Origin: Snodgrassella alvi
Lineage (GTDB): Bacteria; Pseudomonadota; Gammaproteobacteria; Burkholderiales; Neisseriaceae
Assembly: GCF_040741455.2 (NCBI RefSeq)
Contig: NZ_CP160328.2
Coordinates: forward strand, 558,001-622,000
DNA: 64,000 nucleotides
Direction of reading: 5' to 3'
Shown: positions 29,906 to 39,604 of the stretch, in pieces
Layout: every line of letters begins with the position of its first letter
Position numbering within the stretch: position 1 is the stretch's first letter
Program-made: the position numbers and the translations under genes
Notes under the pieces: model-generated
What the model saw: the letters and a program-made list of their open reading frames with translations, nothing else
Databases searched by the model: none
What the model was told of the DNA's origin: nothing

Positions 29906-30261
29906 ATCAAACCTTTTAAATTACATAAATATTAATTTTAAGTTACGTTTGCATTATTGCGTTCAATTTTTTCTACTCCCTGATTTTGCTTCGAAACGTT
30001 TTAAAAGGTGCCACCGAACTGATATAAATAAAACACACTACCGTCCAAGATTCAGGGAAAAGTAAACAACAAATAAATTAATGACATCAAAATCAACATA
30101 ATCTATCTTTGAGCAAATATCGTTCATACTACAGAGCTTTTGGGCAATACCCTAAAAATTATTCAACCCAATCCGTACAGACTATTTTATGCATACACTT
30201 TGCAAGCCACTACTTAAAGAAGTATATTAACCCTATCAAAAATAGCCAGAGGACGCATACC
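29906..30261. other. AT-rich intergenic region upstream of nadE
   Basis: A region of about 350 bases between the small HhH-like gene and nadE. An in-frame extension of nadE reaches back to 30109, but its composition looks noncoding. I see no RNA gene or strong promoter. Confidence 0.45.
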
Positions 30262-31053
30262 ATGCAAACCAAAGCCATCATCGAATACATCGTAAAATGG
30301 TTACGCGACTACGCCGCTCAGGCCAAATGCAAAGGTTTCGTCGTCGGCGTCTCCGGCGGTATCGATTCCGCCGTGGTTTCCACACTTGCAGCCCAAACCG
30401 GCCTACCCACACTGGTACTAGAATTGCCCATTCACCAGAAAGTAAACCAAATAGCGCGCGCGCAGGAACACATTCGCCAGCTTAAAAGCCGCTTCAACAA
30501 CATTGAAGAACACTGGGTCGATCTCACCCGTACTTTCGATTCATTCACCATGGCCGTTGACATCGGCGACAACAAAGATGAGCAAACTCAGCTAGCACTA
30601 GCCAATGCCCGCAGCCGTCTGCGAATGATTGCCCTTTACTATTACGCTCAAAAGCGTGGTCTACTCGTAGTCGGTACCGGCAATAAAGTAGAAGATTTTG
30701 GCGTCGGCTTCTTTACCAAATACGGCGACGGCGGCGTAGACCTCAGCCCTATCGCCGACTTACTAAAAACACAAGTATATGAACTGGCCAAAGAACTGAA
30801 TATCGATCAAAAAATAATCGACGCCCCGCCCACAGACGGCTTGTGGGATGCAGACAAAACCGATGAAGAACAAATTGGCGCCACCTACCCTGAGCTGGAA
30901 TGGGCAATGGGTGTTTACTCCAACCACACCATAGATGATTTCAGCGGTCGCGAGCGCGAAGTTTTTGCCATCTACGATCGCTATCATCGCGCCATGCAGC
31001 ACAAAATCAACCCAATACCGGTATGTGTCATCCCGCCCGAATTACTCAGTTAA
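30262..31053 (+). CDS. nadE: NAD synthetase (ammonia-dependent)
   Basis: A 263-residue NH3-dependent NAD+ synthetase that amidates nicotinic acid adenine dinucleotide. The PP-loop VVGVSGGIDSAVVS is near residue 30, GTGNKVEDFGVGFFTKYGD binds substrate, and DLSPIADLLKTQVY follows. The glutaminase domain of larger NadE proteins is absent. The open frame reaches 30109, but AGAGGA stands before the ATG at 30262 and the conserved protein begins there. A hairpin terminator follows within a few bases. Confidence 0.95.
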   Translation: MQTKAIIEYIVKWLRDYAAQAKCKGFVVGVSGGIDSAVVSTLAAQTGLPTLVLELPIHQKVNQIARAQEHIRQLKSRFNNIEEHWVDLTRTFDSFTMAVDIGDNKDEQTQLALANARSRLRMIALYYYAQKRGLLVVGTGNKVEDFGVGFFTKYGDGGVDLSPIADLLKTQVYELAKELNIDQKIIDAPPTDGLWDADKTDEEQIGATYPELEWAMGVYSNHTIDDFSGREREVFAIYDRYHRAMQHKINPIPVCVIPPELLS

Positions 31054-31056
31054 TAC

Positions 31057-31087
31057 AAAAAACCAGATTTTTTAATCTGGTTTTTTG
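31057..31087 (+). terminator. Terminator after nadE
   Basis: AAACCAGATT pairs with AATCTGGTTT across a 4-base T loop, and a T run follows directly. Confidence 0.85.
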
Positions 31088-31187
31088 TCGACAGTATTTC
31101 TGTACCTGAAACATCCAGAATTATTAGACCATTTCGTAGCAGTTATCCATAAACAAAAATTAAAAAAACTATCCCAATCCTGAATTC

Positions 31188-31218
31188 AAAAAGCCAGACA
31201 AATTATGTCTGGCTTTTT
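31188..31218 (-). terminator. Terminator after proS
   Basis: AAAAAGCCAGACA pairs with TGTCTGGCTTTTT. On the minus strand it lies 17 bases after the proS stop and ends in a T run. Together with the nadE terminator it separates two convergent genes. Confidence 0.85.
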
Positions 31219-31235
31219 GAATTAACATTTGAAAC

Positions 31236-32954
31236 TCAATCTTGCTTCAACAAAGAACAGATATATCCCACCACATTATTCATATCCAATTCAGTTGGTT
31301 CAGCTTCTCTGCGAGCCTGATACTCCACCTTGCCGGCTTTTAGACCGCGGTCACCAATCACAACACGATGCGGGATACCTATCAGTTCTGAATCATGTAG
31401 CAGCACCCCAGAGCGTTCATCACGATCATCCAGCAACACATCTACACCGGCCTGCTGCAATTGTGCGTATAAATCATCTGCAGCAGCCTTCACCGTATCA
31501 GATTTACGATAATTCATCGGCACTATCACCACCGTAAACGGCGCCATCGCTTCCGTCCAGATAATACCGCGCTCATCATTATTCTGTTCAATAGCAGCCG
31601 CTACTACCCGTGTAATACCGATACCGTAACACCCCATCTCCAGCACAACATTCTTGCCGTTCTGGTCCAGTACTGTAGCCTGCATCGCCTCTGAGTATTT
31701 AGTTCTCAGCTGAAATACATGCCCTACCTCAATACCTCGAGCCAGCTTCAGACTACCCTGACCACACGGGCTCGGGTCACCAGCAATCACCTCACGTAAA
31801 TCCACAAATTCCGGTTCTGCCGCATCGCGGCCAAAATTAAATCCGGTATAATGATGATCATCCTCATTGGCCCCGATTACCCAATCAGCTGCTTTTGCCG
31901 TAGCAAAATCAGCATAGACCTTACCATTAAAACCCACTGGTCCCAACGAACCACCATGGGCACCATTAAAAGCTTTCTCAATTGCAGCCACCGATGCCAT
32001 CGTCAACGGTGCTTTCACACCGGCCAGCTTCTCAGCCTTAATTTCATTCAGATGATGATCGCCACGAACAAGCAAAAGCACCACTGTACCCTCTTCTTCG
32101 CCCTCAACCACCAGCGACTTCAGCGTCTGTTCTACCGGCACATTCAAAAAAGCCACTAATTCATCAATACTGCGCACATTCGGCGTATGCACCTTAGACA
32201 ACTCTTCAGCAGCACTATGACGTTCACCACTTAGCGGCAAAGTAGCAGCCAGCTCAACATTAGCCGCATAATCAGACCCATCACTATACGCAATTACATC
32301 CTCACCGCTTTCCGCCAGTACCTGAAATTCATGCGACCCCGTACCACCAATACTGCCTGTATCAGCCGCAACTGGTCGATAATCCAGACCCAGCCGGTCA
32401 AACACCCTGCAATACGCATTAAACATATCCTGATACGATTGTTGCAATGATTCAAATGTCGTATGAAAAGAATAAGCATCTTTCATCACAAACTCACGCG
32501 CACGCATTACCCCGAAACGTGGCCGCACCTCATCACGGAATTTAGTCTGGATATGATAAAAATTCATTGGCAGCTGCTTATAACTACGAATCTCACTGCG
32601 CACAATATCCGTAATGACCTCTTCACAGGTCGGTCCCAGACAGAACTCACGTTCATGGCGGTCTGTAATTCGCAACAATTCCTTACCATAAAACGACCAG
32701 CGCCCACTTTCCTGCCATAACTCCGCAGGTTGCACCACCGGCATCAGCAGCTCAATCGAACCGGCGCGATTCATTTCCTCACGCACAATACGTTCTACCT
32801 TGCGCAACACCCGTAAACCCATTGGCATCCAAGTATACAGACCACTGGCTAAACGACGAATCATCCCTGTCCGCAACATAAGTTTATGGCTGGCCAGCTC
32901 CGCTTCTGCCGGAGCTTCTTTCAAAGTCGAAATATAAAACTGACTGGCTTTCAT
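31236..32954 (-). CDS. proS: Prolyl-tRNA synthetase
   Basis: A 572-residue bacterial-type ProRS. Class II motif 2 is near [28 protein letters not shown] (roughly residues 138-165), preceded by [10 protein letters not shown]. The INS editing domain, which clears Ala-tRNA(Pro), occupies about residues 220-400. Motif 3 is [13 protein letters not shown], and an anticodon-binding domain closes the protein. GGGAGA precedes the ATG. It faces hemG across a 153-base divergent region with a plausible promoter. Confidence 0.97.
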   Translation of the reverse strand: MKASQFYISTLKEAPAEAELASHKLMLRTGMIRRLASGLYTWMPMGLRVLRKVERIVREEMNRAGSIELLMPVVQPAELWQESGRWSFYGKELLRITDRHEREFCLGPTCEEVITDIVRSEIRSYKQLPMNFYHIQTKFRDEVRPRFGVMRAREFVMKDAYSFHTTFESLQQSYQDMFNAYCRVFDRLGLDYRPVAADTGSIGGTGSHEFQVLAESGEDVIAYSDGSDYAANVELAATLPLSGERHSAAEELSKVHTPNVRSIDELVAFLNVPVEQTLKSLVVEGEEEGTVVLLLVRGDHHLNEIKAEKLAGVKAPLTMASVAAIEKAFNGAHGGSLGPVGFNGKVYADFATAKAADWVIGANEDDHHYTGFNFGRDAAEPEFVDLREVIAGDPSPCGQGSLKLARGIEVGHVFQLRTKYSEAMQATVLDQNGKNVVLEMGCYGIGITRVVAAAIEQNNDERGIIWTEAMAPFTVVIVPMNYRKSDTVKAAADDLYAQLQQAGVDVLLDDRDERSGVLLHDSELIGIPHRVVIGDRGLKAGKVEYQARREAEPTELDMNNVVGYICSLLKQD

Positions 32955-33013
32955 AAAAATCTCCCAAAACAGCCGCCATTGTACCAGCCTCCAGCCACTA
33001 AAAAAGCATATCC

Positions 33014-33041
33014 CTTATAGTAAAAATAAATTTTTCAGCAA
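33014..33041 (-). promoter_or_regulatory. Possible proS promoter
   Basis: On the minus strand, TTGCTG is followed after 16 bases by TATAAG, 60 bases upstream of the proS ATG. Match and spacing are fair, with no other support. Confidence 0.4.
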
Positions 33042-33107
33042 CAAAAGCCTGAGCAAAATCCATTAGGCGTGATATGATTTATCTAAATCAACCACCAAAT
33101 ATCCACT

Positions 33108-33638
33108 ATGAAATATCTGCTCATTTATAGCAGCCGCTTCGGCTACACCAAGAAAATAGCCCAGAAACTGGAAGCGCAGTGGACAGCAGCTGGTATTACA
33201 GTAGACATAGTAAATCTCGCAGATGCTCCCATTCTTCAGTCAGGAGAATATGATAAAATAATTATTGGAGCCTCTATTCGCTATGGACACTATGCAGCTG
33301 CATTGGCACCCTGGATTATTCAAAATCAGCACATCCTCAACAGCACCCCTAGTGCCTTTTACAGCGTCAGCATATTGGCCAACAAACCACATCGCAACAC
33401 ACCGCAAACCCATACTTATACGCGCAAATTCTTCGCCAAAAGCCCTTGGCAGCCTCAAACAATCGGCATTTTCGCCGGAGAATTGCACTATGCCAGATAC
33501 AATCTTATTGATCGATATATGATGCGCTTAGTAATGAAACTAAACAAAGGCGAAACCAATCTTAATGCGCATATCGAATATACAGACTGGAAAAAAGTAA
33601 GAGAATTTGGAGAACAGATACTCAAACTAACCAAATAA
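33108..33638 (+). CDS. hemG: Menaquinone-dependent protoporphyrinogen IX dehydrogenase
   Basis: A 176-residue long-chain flavodoxin-fold protein. The FMN loop is YSSRFGYTKKIAQKL, and GASIRYGHYAAALAPWI is typical of HemG. It oxidises protoporphyrinogen IX to protoporphyrin IX in heme synthesis, passing electrons to quinone at the inner membrane. Length is close to E. coli HemG (181). It is monocistronic: proS lies upstream in the other direction and nearly 800 bases of AT-rich DNA lie downstream. A generic flavodoxin domain protein is the fallback label. Confidence 0.9.
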   Translation: MKYLLIYSSRFGYTKKIAQKLEAQWTAAGITVDIVNLADAPILQSGEYDKIIIGASIRYGHYAAALAPWIIQNQHILNSTPSAFYSVSILANKPHRNTPQTHTYTRKFFAKSPWQPQTIGIFAGELHYARYNLIDRYMMRLVMKLNKGETNLNAHIEYTDWKKVREFGEQILKLTK

Positions 33639-34423
33639 ACTCAAACCTGATATTACAATCACAAAATCGCCTTTAAAATAGAAAATTGCATACTATTAAT
33701 CATAAAAAAATTTTATTCATAATGATTAAAATAACATCAGAGTAAAACTATATTCTGAAACCATTCTTACTAATTTAATTATGTAAATTCAAAGTATACA
33801 AACATAAATACCAAAAAACATTTAAAATCATTATGATAAAAAAATTAATTGAAATAAACTTCCCTTCAGTATAAAATAATTATATATCTACCTAAAATAT
33901 ACATATTTGATTAAAATTTACAATTCAATTGTTAGAAAAACAAATTAATTCAATCTGGTATAAATAAATAAAAACTCTGAAAATCATTTAATTAACATAA
34001 AATTTGAATATAAAGAGGAAAATTTTCATTAAAACAATTACAACCTCAGTTCCAATATGTACAAAAATTTTGTGATTATAAAATTCATTGTGCACTAAAA
34101 ATTAAGTGCATAAATTCATTAATTTATTACTACGAAATACCAAATAGAGTTCAATAAAAATCTTTATAATTATTACATTGGAATACTAATAATTGAAAGG
34201 ACATCATAGCCAAATCTATAAAAAACAGCATACAAATGTCAAATTAAATATACTATTCAGAACCTATACAATTATAAAGTTAAATTAATTTAAAACTAAA
34301 AAAATAAAATAGTTACATACTATAAAATATATTTTACATAAAAATAAAACCTTATTCAGAACAATAAGAAAGAAAAAAATAAGCAACCCAAATTTATTAA
34401 AATCTACTCAAAGGACTACAATA
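33639..34423. other. Very AT-rich region before first RTX gene
   Basis: 785 bases of extremely AT-rich DNA with no supported ORF in either direction. It marks the left edge of the accessory RTX block. Such DNA is a typical target for H-NS-like silencers. The only gene signal is AAAGGA eight to thirteen bases before the ATG at 34424. Confidence 0.5.
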
Positions 34424-37400
34424 ATGATACAAACAGATAATGAAATGCCAAGTGAAAATAACGATAACTCATATCAATACATATTTCCAGCTGGACATGG
34501 ACAAAACACTATCAACAGCCAGATAAGTAACAATAACAATTATCAGCATATTAAAATACTATTCGAAAATACCAATGTTACAGATATTATTTTTTATCAT
34601 TATAAAAATGATTTCATCATAAAAAATAAAAATAACGAAGATTCAGTTACCCTGACAGATTTTTTTAACACCGACCAAACCAATAAATGCCGTTTTACTT
34701 TTATCTTCAACGATAAAACATTCAATCCTGAAGATATAACTGATTTAGTCACCACCTTGAACGGTACCGAAAAAGATGATGTACTTAATGGTACCAATAA
34801 CAACGACATTATTTATGGTGAAAGTGGTAACGATAAACTAAGCGGAAACGAAGGAAATGATCTCTTAATCGGAGGCGATGGAAACGATACTTTAAGTGGA
34901 GGCAATGGAGACGATATCCTAGTCGGAAGTGAGGGGGACGATATTCTTAAAGGCGATAGTGGTTACGACACCCTGATTGGAGGACTAGGCAACGATACCC
35001 TTTATGGCGGAAATTTCCATAAAGACCAATATATCTTTCAAAAAGGACATGGACAGGATATTATCATCGACAACGGTTATCAATACGACAAACAAGAGTA
35101 TAACGATATCGTATTTGAACAAGCTAGCTCCATAAACGCTGAATTCATCCGTTCTAATATGGATTTAATCATCCTAGCATATGGTAACGACGATTCCGTT
35201 ACTTTCAAAGACTATTTCGATCCAAACAGTAATTACAACAACGCCTTCAATTTTATATTTAAAGATAAAACTTTAAGTTACGATGATATTACTGCTATGT
35301 CGTTTACCTTAGGTGGTACTTCTGGTAACGATATCCTAAAAGGCTGGAATGGCAACGATATCATTGCAGGCGGTGCAGGTAATGACCAATTGTATGGTGG
35401 TAACGGTGTAGATAATATTTTTGGCGGTAAAGGCAACGACACACTCTATGGTGAAAACGGTAATGATTATTTAAGCGGTGGTGATGGTAATGATACTCTC
35501 AACGGCGGTGCCGACAACGATATCCTGTATGGTGGCGCTGGCGACGATACCTTAAATGGCGGTACTGGCTACGATATCCTTATTGGCGGTACCGGCAATG
35601 ATACTCTTAGCGGTGGCAACTATGAAAAAGACCGATATGAATTCGAAGCAGGCCATGGTCACGACATCATTAATGATACCGGAAATGATTCCGATACCAA
35701 TGAAGTTGTTTTTAAAGGTACCAATTTCTCAGAAACTTATTTCAGCCGTTCCGGCGATGATTTAATCATCAAAGCCTATGGTGAGGACGATTCAATTACC
35801 CTACCTAAATACTTTAACAATGGTCCTGACCAATATCGTTCATTCAAATTTATCTTTGAAGATATTACCCTTAACCCTCAGGATATCATTAATAAAATTA
35901 CATTTACCCAGAATGGTGATGATGATGATAATATCATTACCGGATGGCGGACTAATGATATTATCCGCGGTGGTAAAGGAAATGATACCCTTTACGGCAA
36001 AGATGGCAATGATATCCTCTACGGTGAAGAGGGTAATGATACGCTCAACGGTGACATAGGCAATGATATCCTTTACGGTGGCGCTGGCGATGACATTCTA
36101 AATGGCGGTGCCGGCTACGATATCCTTATTGGTGGTACCGGCAATGACACTCTCAACGGTGGCAACTATGAAAAAGACCGATATGAATTCGAAGCAGGCC
36201 ATGGTCACGACATCATTAATGATACCGGAAATGATTCCGATACCAATGAAGTTGTTTTTAAAGGTGCCAATTTCTCAGAAACTTATTTCAGCCGTTCCGG
36301 CGATGATTTAATCATCAAAGCCTATGGTGAGGACGATTCAATTACCCTACCTAAATACTTTAACAATGGTCCTGACCAATATCGTTCATTCAAATTTATC
36401 TTTGAAGATATTACCCTTAACCCTCAGGATATCATTAATAAAATTACATTTACCCAGAATGGTGATGATGATGATAATATCATTACCGGATGGCGGACTA
36501 ATGATATTATCCGCGGTGGTAAAGGAAATGATACCCTTTACGGCAAAGATGGCAATGATATCCTCTACGGTGAAGAGGGTAATGATACGCTCAACGGTGA
36601 CATAGGCAATGATATCCTTTACGGTGGCGCTGGCGATGACATTCTAAATGGCGGTGCCGGCTACGATATCCTTATTGGCGGTACCGGCAATGACACTCTC
36701 AACGGTGGCAACTATGAAAAAGACCGATATGAATTCGAAGCAGGCCATGGTCACGACATCATTAATGATACCGGAAATGATTCCGATACCAATGAAGTTG
36801 TTTTTAAAGGTGCCAATTTCTCAGAAACTTATTTCAGCCGTTCCGGTGATGATTTAATCATCAAAGCCTATGGTGAAAACGATTCACTTACCCTGCCTAA
36901 ATACTTTAACAATGGTCCTGACCAATATCGTTCTTTTAAATTTATCTTTGAAGATGTTACGCTTAATCCTCAGGATATCATTAATAAAATTACATTTACC
37001 CAGAATGGTGATGATAATGATAATATCATTACCGGATGGAGAGGGAATAGCCTTATTAACGGAGGTAAAGGAAACGATAAACTTTACGGCAATGGCGGTA
37101 ATGATACTTTAATCGGTGGTACAGGTAATGATTATATGGAGGGTGGCTATGGTAACGACACTTACGTTTTTGCCAAAGGTCATGGCCAAGATATCATTAA
37201 TGAGATTCAAGGTACTGCCGATACTATTCAATTTACCGATGTCGATTTCGAAGATGTAAAATTCCGCAGAGATAACAATGATTTGATAATTTTTGGCTAC
37301 AACAATAACGATTCGGTGCAAGTGAAAGATTTCTTCACCAGTGATAACTATGCCATTGAAAACTTCGTGTTTAAAGATCAATCCATCACCCTCACTGATT

Positions 37401-38848
37401 TTCGTAAAAATGGTATGAAATTGTTTGGTACCAGCGGTAATGATGATATCTCGCTTAATAATGGTCGTTTTCTTGTCTATGCAGGAGAAGGTGATGACAA
37501 AATTACTACAGACAATAGTAATGATCTTCTTGATGGTGGCGATGGCAACGATAAACTGTACGGCAAGGATGGTAATGATACTTTAATCGGTGGTACAGGT
37601 AATGATTATATGGAGGGTGGCTATGGTAACGATACTTACGTTTTTGCCAAAGGTCATGGCCAAGATATCATTAATGAGATTCAAGGTGCTGCCGATACTA
37701 TTCAATTTACCGATGTCGATTTCGAAGATGTAAAATTCCGCAGAGATAACAATGATTTGATTATTTTTGGCTACAACAATAACGATTCGGTGCAAGTGAA
37801 AGATTTCTTCACCAGTGATAACTATGCCATTGAAAACTTCGTGTTTAAAGATCAATCCATCACCCTCGCTGATTTTCGTAAAAATGGTATGAAATTTTTT
37901 GGTACCAACGGTAATGATAATATCTCACTTAATAATGGTCGTTTTCTTGTCTATGCAGGAGAAGGTGATGACAAAATTACTACAGGAAATAGTAATGATC
38001 TTCTTGATGGTGGCGACGGCAACGATAAACTGTACGGCAATGATGGTAATGATACTTTAATCGGTGGTACAGGTAATGATTATATGGAGGGTGGCTATGG
38101 TAACGATACTTACGTTTTTGCCAAAGGTCATGGCCAAGATATCATTAATGAGATTCAAGGTGCTGCCGATACTATTCAATTTACCGATGTCGATTTCGAA
38201 GATGTAAAATTCCGCAGAGATAACAATGATTTGATTATTTTTGGCTACAACAATAACGATTCGGTGCAAGTGAAAGATTTCTTCACCAGTGATAACTATG
38301 CCATTGAAAACTTCGTGTTTAAAGATCAATCCATCACCCTCGCTGATTTTCGTAAAAATGGTATGAAATTGTTTGGTACCAGCGGTAATGATGATATCTC
38401 GCTTAATAATGGTCGTTTTCTTGTCTATGCAGGAGAAGGTGATGACAAAATTACTACAGACAATAGTAATGATCTTCTTGATGGTGGCGATGGCAACGAT
38501 AAACTGTACGGCAAGGATGGTAATGATACTTTAATCGGTGGTACAGGCAATGATTATATGGAAGGTGGCTATGGTAACGATACTTACGTTTTTGCCAAAG
38601 GCCATGGCCAAGATATCATTAATGATATTCAAGGTACTGCCGATACTATTCAATTTACCGATGTTAATTTCGCAGATGTAAAATTCCGCAGAGATAACAA
38701 TAATTTGATTATTTTTGACTACAACGACAATGATTCGGTGCAAGTGAAAGATTTCTTCACCAGTGATAATTATGCCATTGAAAACTTCGTGTTTAAAGAT
38801 AAAACTGTTACTTTAGCGGATATACATAGTTTAGTACAAAAAATATAA
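34424..38848 (+). CDS. Large RTX-repeat protein with tandem HCBP modules
   Basis: A 1474-residue protein made almost wholly of repeats. Nonapeptide RTX calcium-binding motifs (GGxGNDxLx) alternate with nine haemolysin-type calcium-binding related modules, each opening with a GHGxD signature, near residues 17, 199, 399, 581, 763, 908, 1066, 1224 and 1382. Modules 3-5 belong to 182-residue (546-bp) units, modules 6-9 to 158-residue (474-bp) units. No signal peptide, enzyme or pore-forming domain is visible. It ends DIHSLVQKI, without the longer tail seen in the second RTX gene. Secretion by a type I system would be expected for the family, but none is encoded here. Function is unknown; adhesin, biofilm or surface-layer roles are possible. 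Confidence 0.88.
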   Translation: MIQTDNEMPSENNDNSYQYIFPAGHGQNTINSQISNNNNYQHIKILFENTNVTDIIFYHYKNDFIIKNKNNEDSVTLTDFFNTDQTNKCRFTFIFNDKTFNPEDITDLVTTLNGTEKDDVLNGTNNNDIIYGESGNDKLSGNEGNDLLIGGDGNDTLSGGNGDDILVGSEGDDILKGDSGYDTLIGGLGNDTLYGGNFHKDQYIFQKGHGQDIIIDNGYQYDKQEYNDIVFEQASSINAEFIRSNMDLIILAYGNDDSVTFKDYFDPNSNYNNAFNFIFKDKTLSYDDITAMSFTLGGTSGNDILKGWNGNDIIAGGAGNDQLYGGNGVDNIFGGKGNDTLYGENGNDYLSGGDGNDTLNGGADNDILYGGAGDDTLNGGTGYDILIGGTGNDTLSGGNYEKDRYEFEAGHGHDIINDTGNDSDTNEVVFKGTNFSETYFSRSGDDLIIKAYGEDDSITLPKYFNNGPDQYRSFKFIFEDITLNPQDIINKITFTQNGDDDDNIITGWRTNDIIRGGKGNDTLYGKDGNDILYGEEGNDTLNGDIGNDILYGGAGDDILNGGAGYDILIGGTGNDTLNGGNYEKDRYEFEAGHGHDIINDTGNDSDTNEVVFKGANFSETYFSRSGDDLIIKAYGEDDSITLPKYFNNGPDQYRSFKFIFEDITLNPQDIINKITFTQNGDDDDNIITGWRTNDIIRGGKGNDTLYGKDGNDILYGEEGNDTLNGDIGNDILYGGAGDDILNGGAGYDILIGGTGNDTLNGGNYEKDRYEFEAGHGHDIINDTGNDSDTNEVVFKGANFSETYFSRSGDDLIIKAYGENDSLTLPKYFNNGPDQYRSFKFIFEDVTLNPQDIINKITFTQNGDDNDNIITGWRGNSLINGGKGNDKLYGNGGNDTLIGGTGNDYMEGGYGNDTYVFAKGHGQDIINEIQGTADTIQFTDVDFEDVKFRRDNNDLIIFGYNNNDSVQVKDFFTSDNYAIENFVFKDQSITLTDFRKNGMKLFGTSGNDDISLNNGRFLVYAGEGDDKITTDNSNDLLDGGDGNDKLYGKDGNDTLIGGTGNDYMEGGYGNDTYVFAKGHGQDIINEIQGAADTIQFTDVDFEDVKFRRDNNDLIIFGYNNNDSVQVKDFFTSDNYAIENFVFKDQSITLADFRKNGMKFFGTNGNDNISLNNGRFLVYAGEGDDKITTGNSNDLLDGGDGNDKLYGNDGNDTLIGGTGNDYMEGGYGNDTYVFAKGHGQDIINEIQGAADTIQFTDVDFEDVKFRRDNNDLIIFGYNNNDSVQVKDFFTSDNYAIENFVFKDQSITLADFRKNGMKLFGTSGNDDISLNNGRFLVYAGEGDDKITTDNSNDLLDGGDGNDKLYGKDGNDTLIGGTGNDYMEGGYGNDTYVFAKGHGQDIINDIQGTADTIQFTDVNFADVKFRRDNNNLIIFDYNDNDSVQVKDFFTSDNYAIENFVFKDKTVTLADIHSLVQKI
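35615..37055 (+). repeat. 546-bp tandem repeat, about 2.6 copies
   Basis: Units start at 35615, 36161 and 36707, exactly 546 bases apart. The first two complete copies differ at only two positions by my reading: A/G in an AAAGGTRCC context near the 5' end and T/C in a GGYGGT context near the 3' end. The third copy has more changes and departs from the unit at about 37040-37055. Each unit encodes one HCBP module plus RTX nonapeptides. Confidence 0.9.
37097..38848 (+). repeat. 474-bp tandem repeat, about 3.7 copies
   Basis: Units start at 37097, 37571, 38045 and 38519, exactly 474 bases apart; the last is cut by the stop codon. The first three are nearly identical, with a mosaic of shared substitutions. 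The fourth has diverged more. Each encodes a 158-residue unit with a YGNDTYVFAKGHGQDII module. Confidence 0.9.
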
Positions 38849-38979
38849 TTATTGGTGAGGTTCAAAGTTCAAAAACAGATCTATCATTTACTTTTCAGCA
38901 TAGCTAATTTTTCTAAGCGATTTCTTACCAAGATAGCTTATTTCAATTAGAGAAATTTAAAGAAGAGAAGATTTGCAAG

Positions 38980-39012
38980 AAACAGGCATCATCATTATAT
39001 GAGGCCTGTTTT
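38980..39012 (+). terminator. Terminator after first RTX gene
   Basis: AAACAGGC (38980-38987) pairs with GCCTGTTT (39003-39010) and a T run follows, about 130 bases after the stop codon. Confidence 0.65.
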
Positions 39013-39176
39013 TATATGAAATACAAAATCCTTCAAATCTGTCACCATTGTTTTAAATAACTTTATTATTTTTTACGGTGACCTGCCCTATGCGTTCATA
39101 AGCTTATCTTCGCATAAACCAGTCCATGCACACTTCTACCAAAAAATACACACACTATAAAAGCCAAGGGATAAAC

Positions 39177-39224
39177 ATGAAACTAGATGTATTCATTGGG
39201 AAACTAATCTGCCCAATCCCTTAA
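39177..39224 (+). CDS. Candidate 15-codon leader or gene stub
   Basis: ATG preceded by AGGGATAAAC, a fair Shine-Dalgarno sequence, encodes MKLDVFIGKLICPIP and then a stop. It could be a short leader peptide, the preserved start of a deleted gene, or chance. Nothing downstream in frame continues it. Confidence 0.2.
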   Translation: MKLDVFIGKLICPIP

Positions 39225-39604
39225 TTATCCTTTTAAATATTAAATTATAAACAATATTTTATATTAGTTTTTTATAGCAAAAATTTCATAAACATTCTAT
39301 CCAGAAAAAAAATATTTGAATAATAAAATCATTAAACTATTAAAAAATCCCATTTGCAGAACTTATGTTAACTATGTTAATTTATGGGATATATTCATTA
39401 ATTTATCATTTACTACAGAGATAAAATATAGAGCTTATGAAAAATTATAGTTTGCAGAAATTATCAAGAGTGCCATAAAAAAACTTTACATAATTTTTTG
39501 GTTAACATAAGTGAACAATTCAAAGAAATTTAACTTAAATATTGAAATTAAAATTGGCATCACTTTTATCAAATTTCTCTTTATCACTTCTTTCAACCTA
39601 CAAA

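Larger units (their letters stand above)
38849..39604. other. Region between the two RTX genes
   Basis: About 750 mostly AT-rich bases. It holds the terminator at 38980, an imperfect hairpin TATGCG (39089-39094) / CGCATA (39111-39116), and a 15-codon ORF at 39177. No remnant of RTX coding sequence is recognisable in any frame before about 39600. Confidence 0.5.

Noticed and set aside
30109-30261. N-terminal extension of nadE by 51 codons
   Set aside because: No ribosome-binding site, noncoding composition, and the conserved protein starts at 30262 after AGAGGA.
35556-37112. Plus-strand ORFs in another frame repeating every 546 bases
   Set aside because: Met/Ile/Ser-rich alternate-frame readings of the same RTX repeat, created by GAT/GGT-rich codons.
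37109-38743. Series of minus-strand ORFs of about 70-90 codons repeating every 474 bases
   Set aside because: They are antisense shadows of the RTX units; the period equals the coding repeat and none has a ribosome-binding site.
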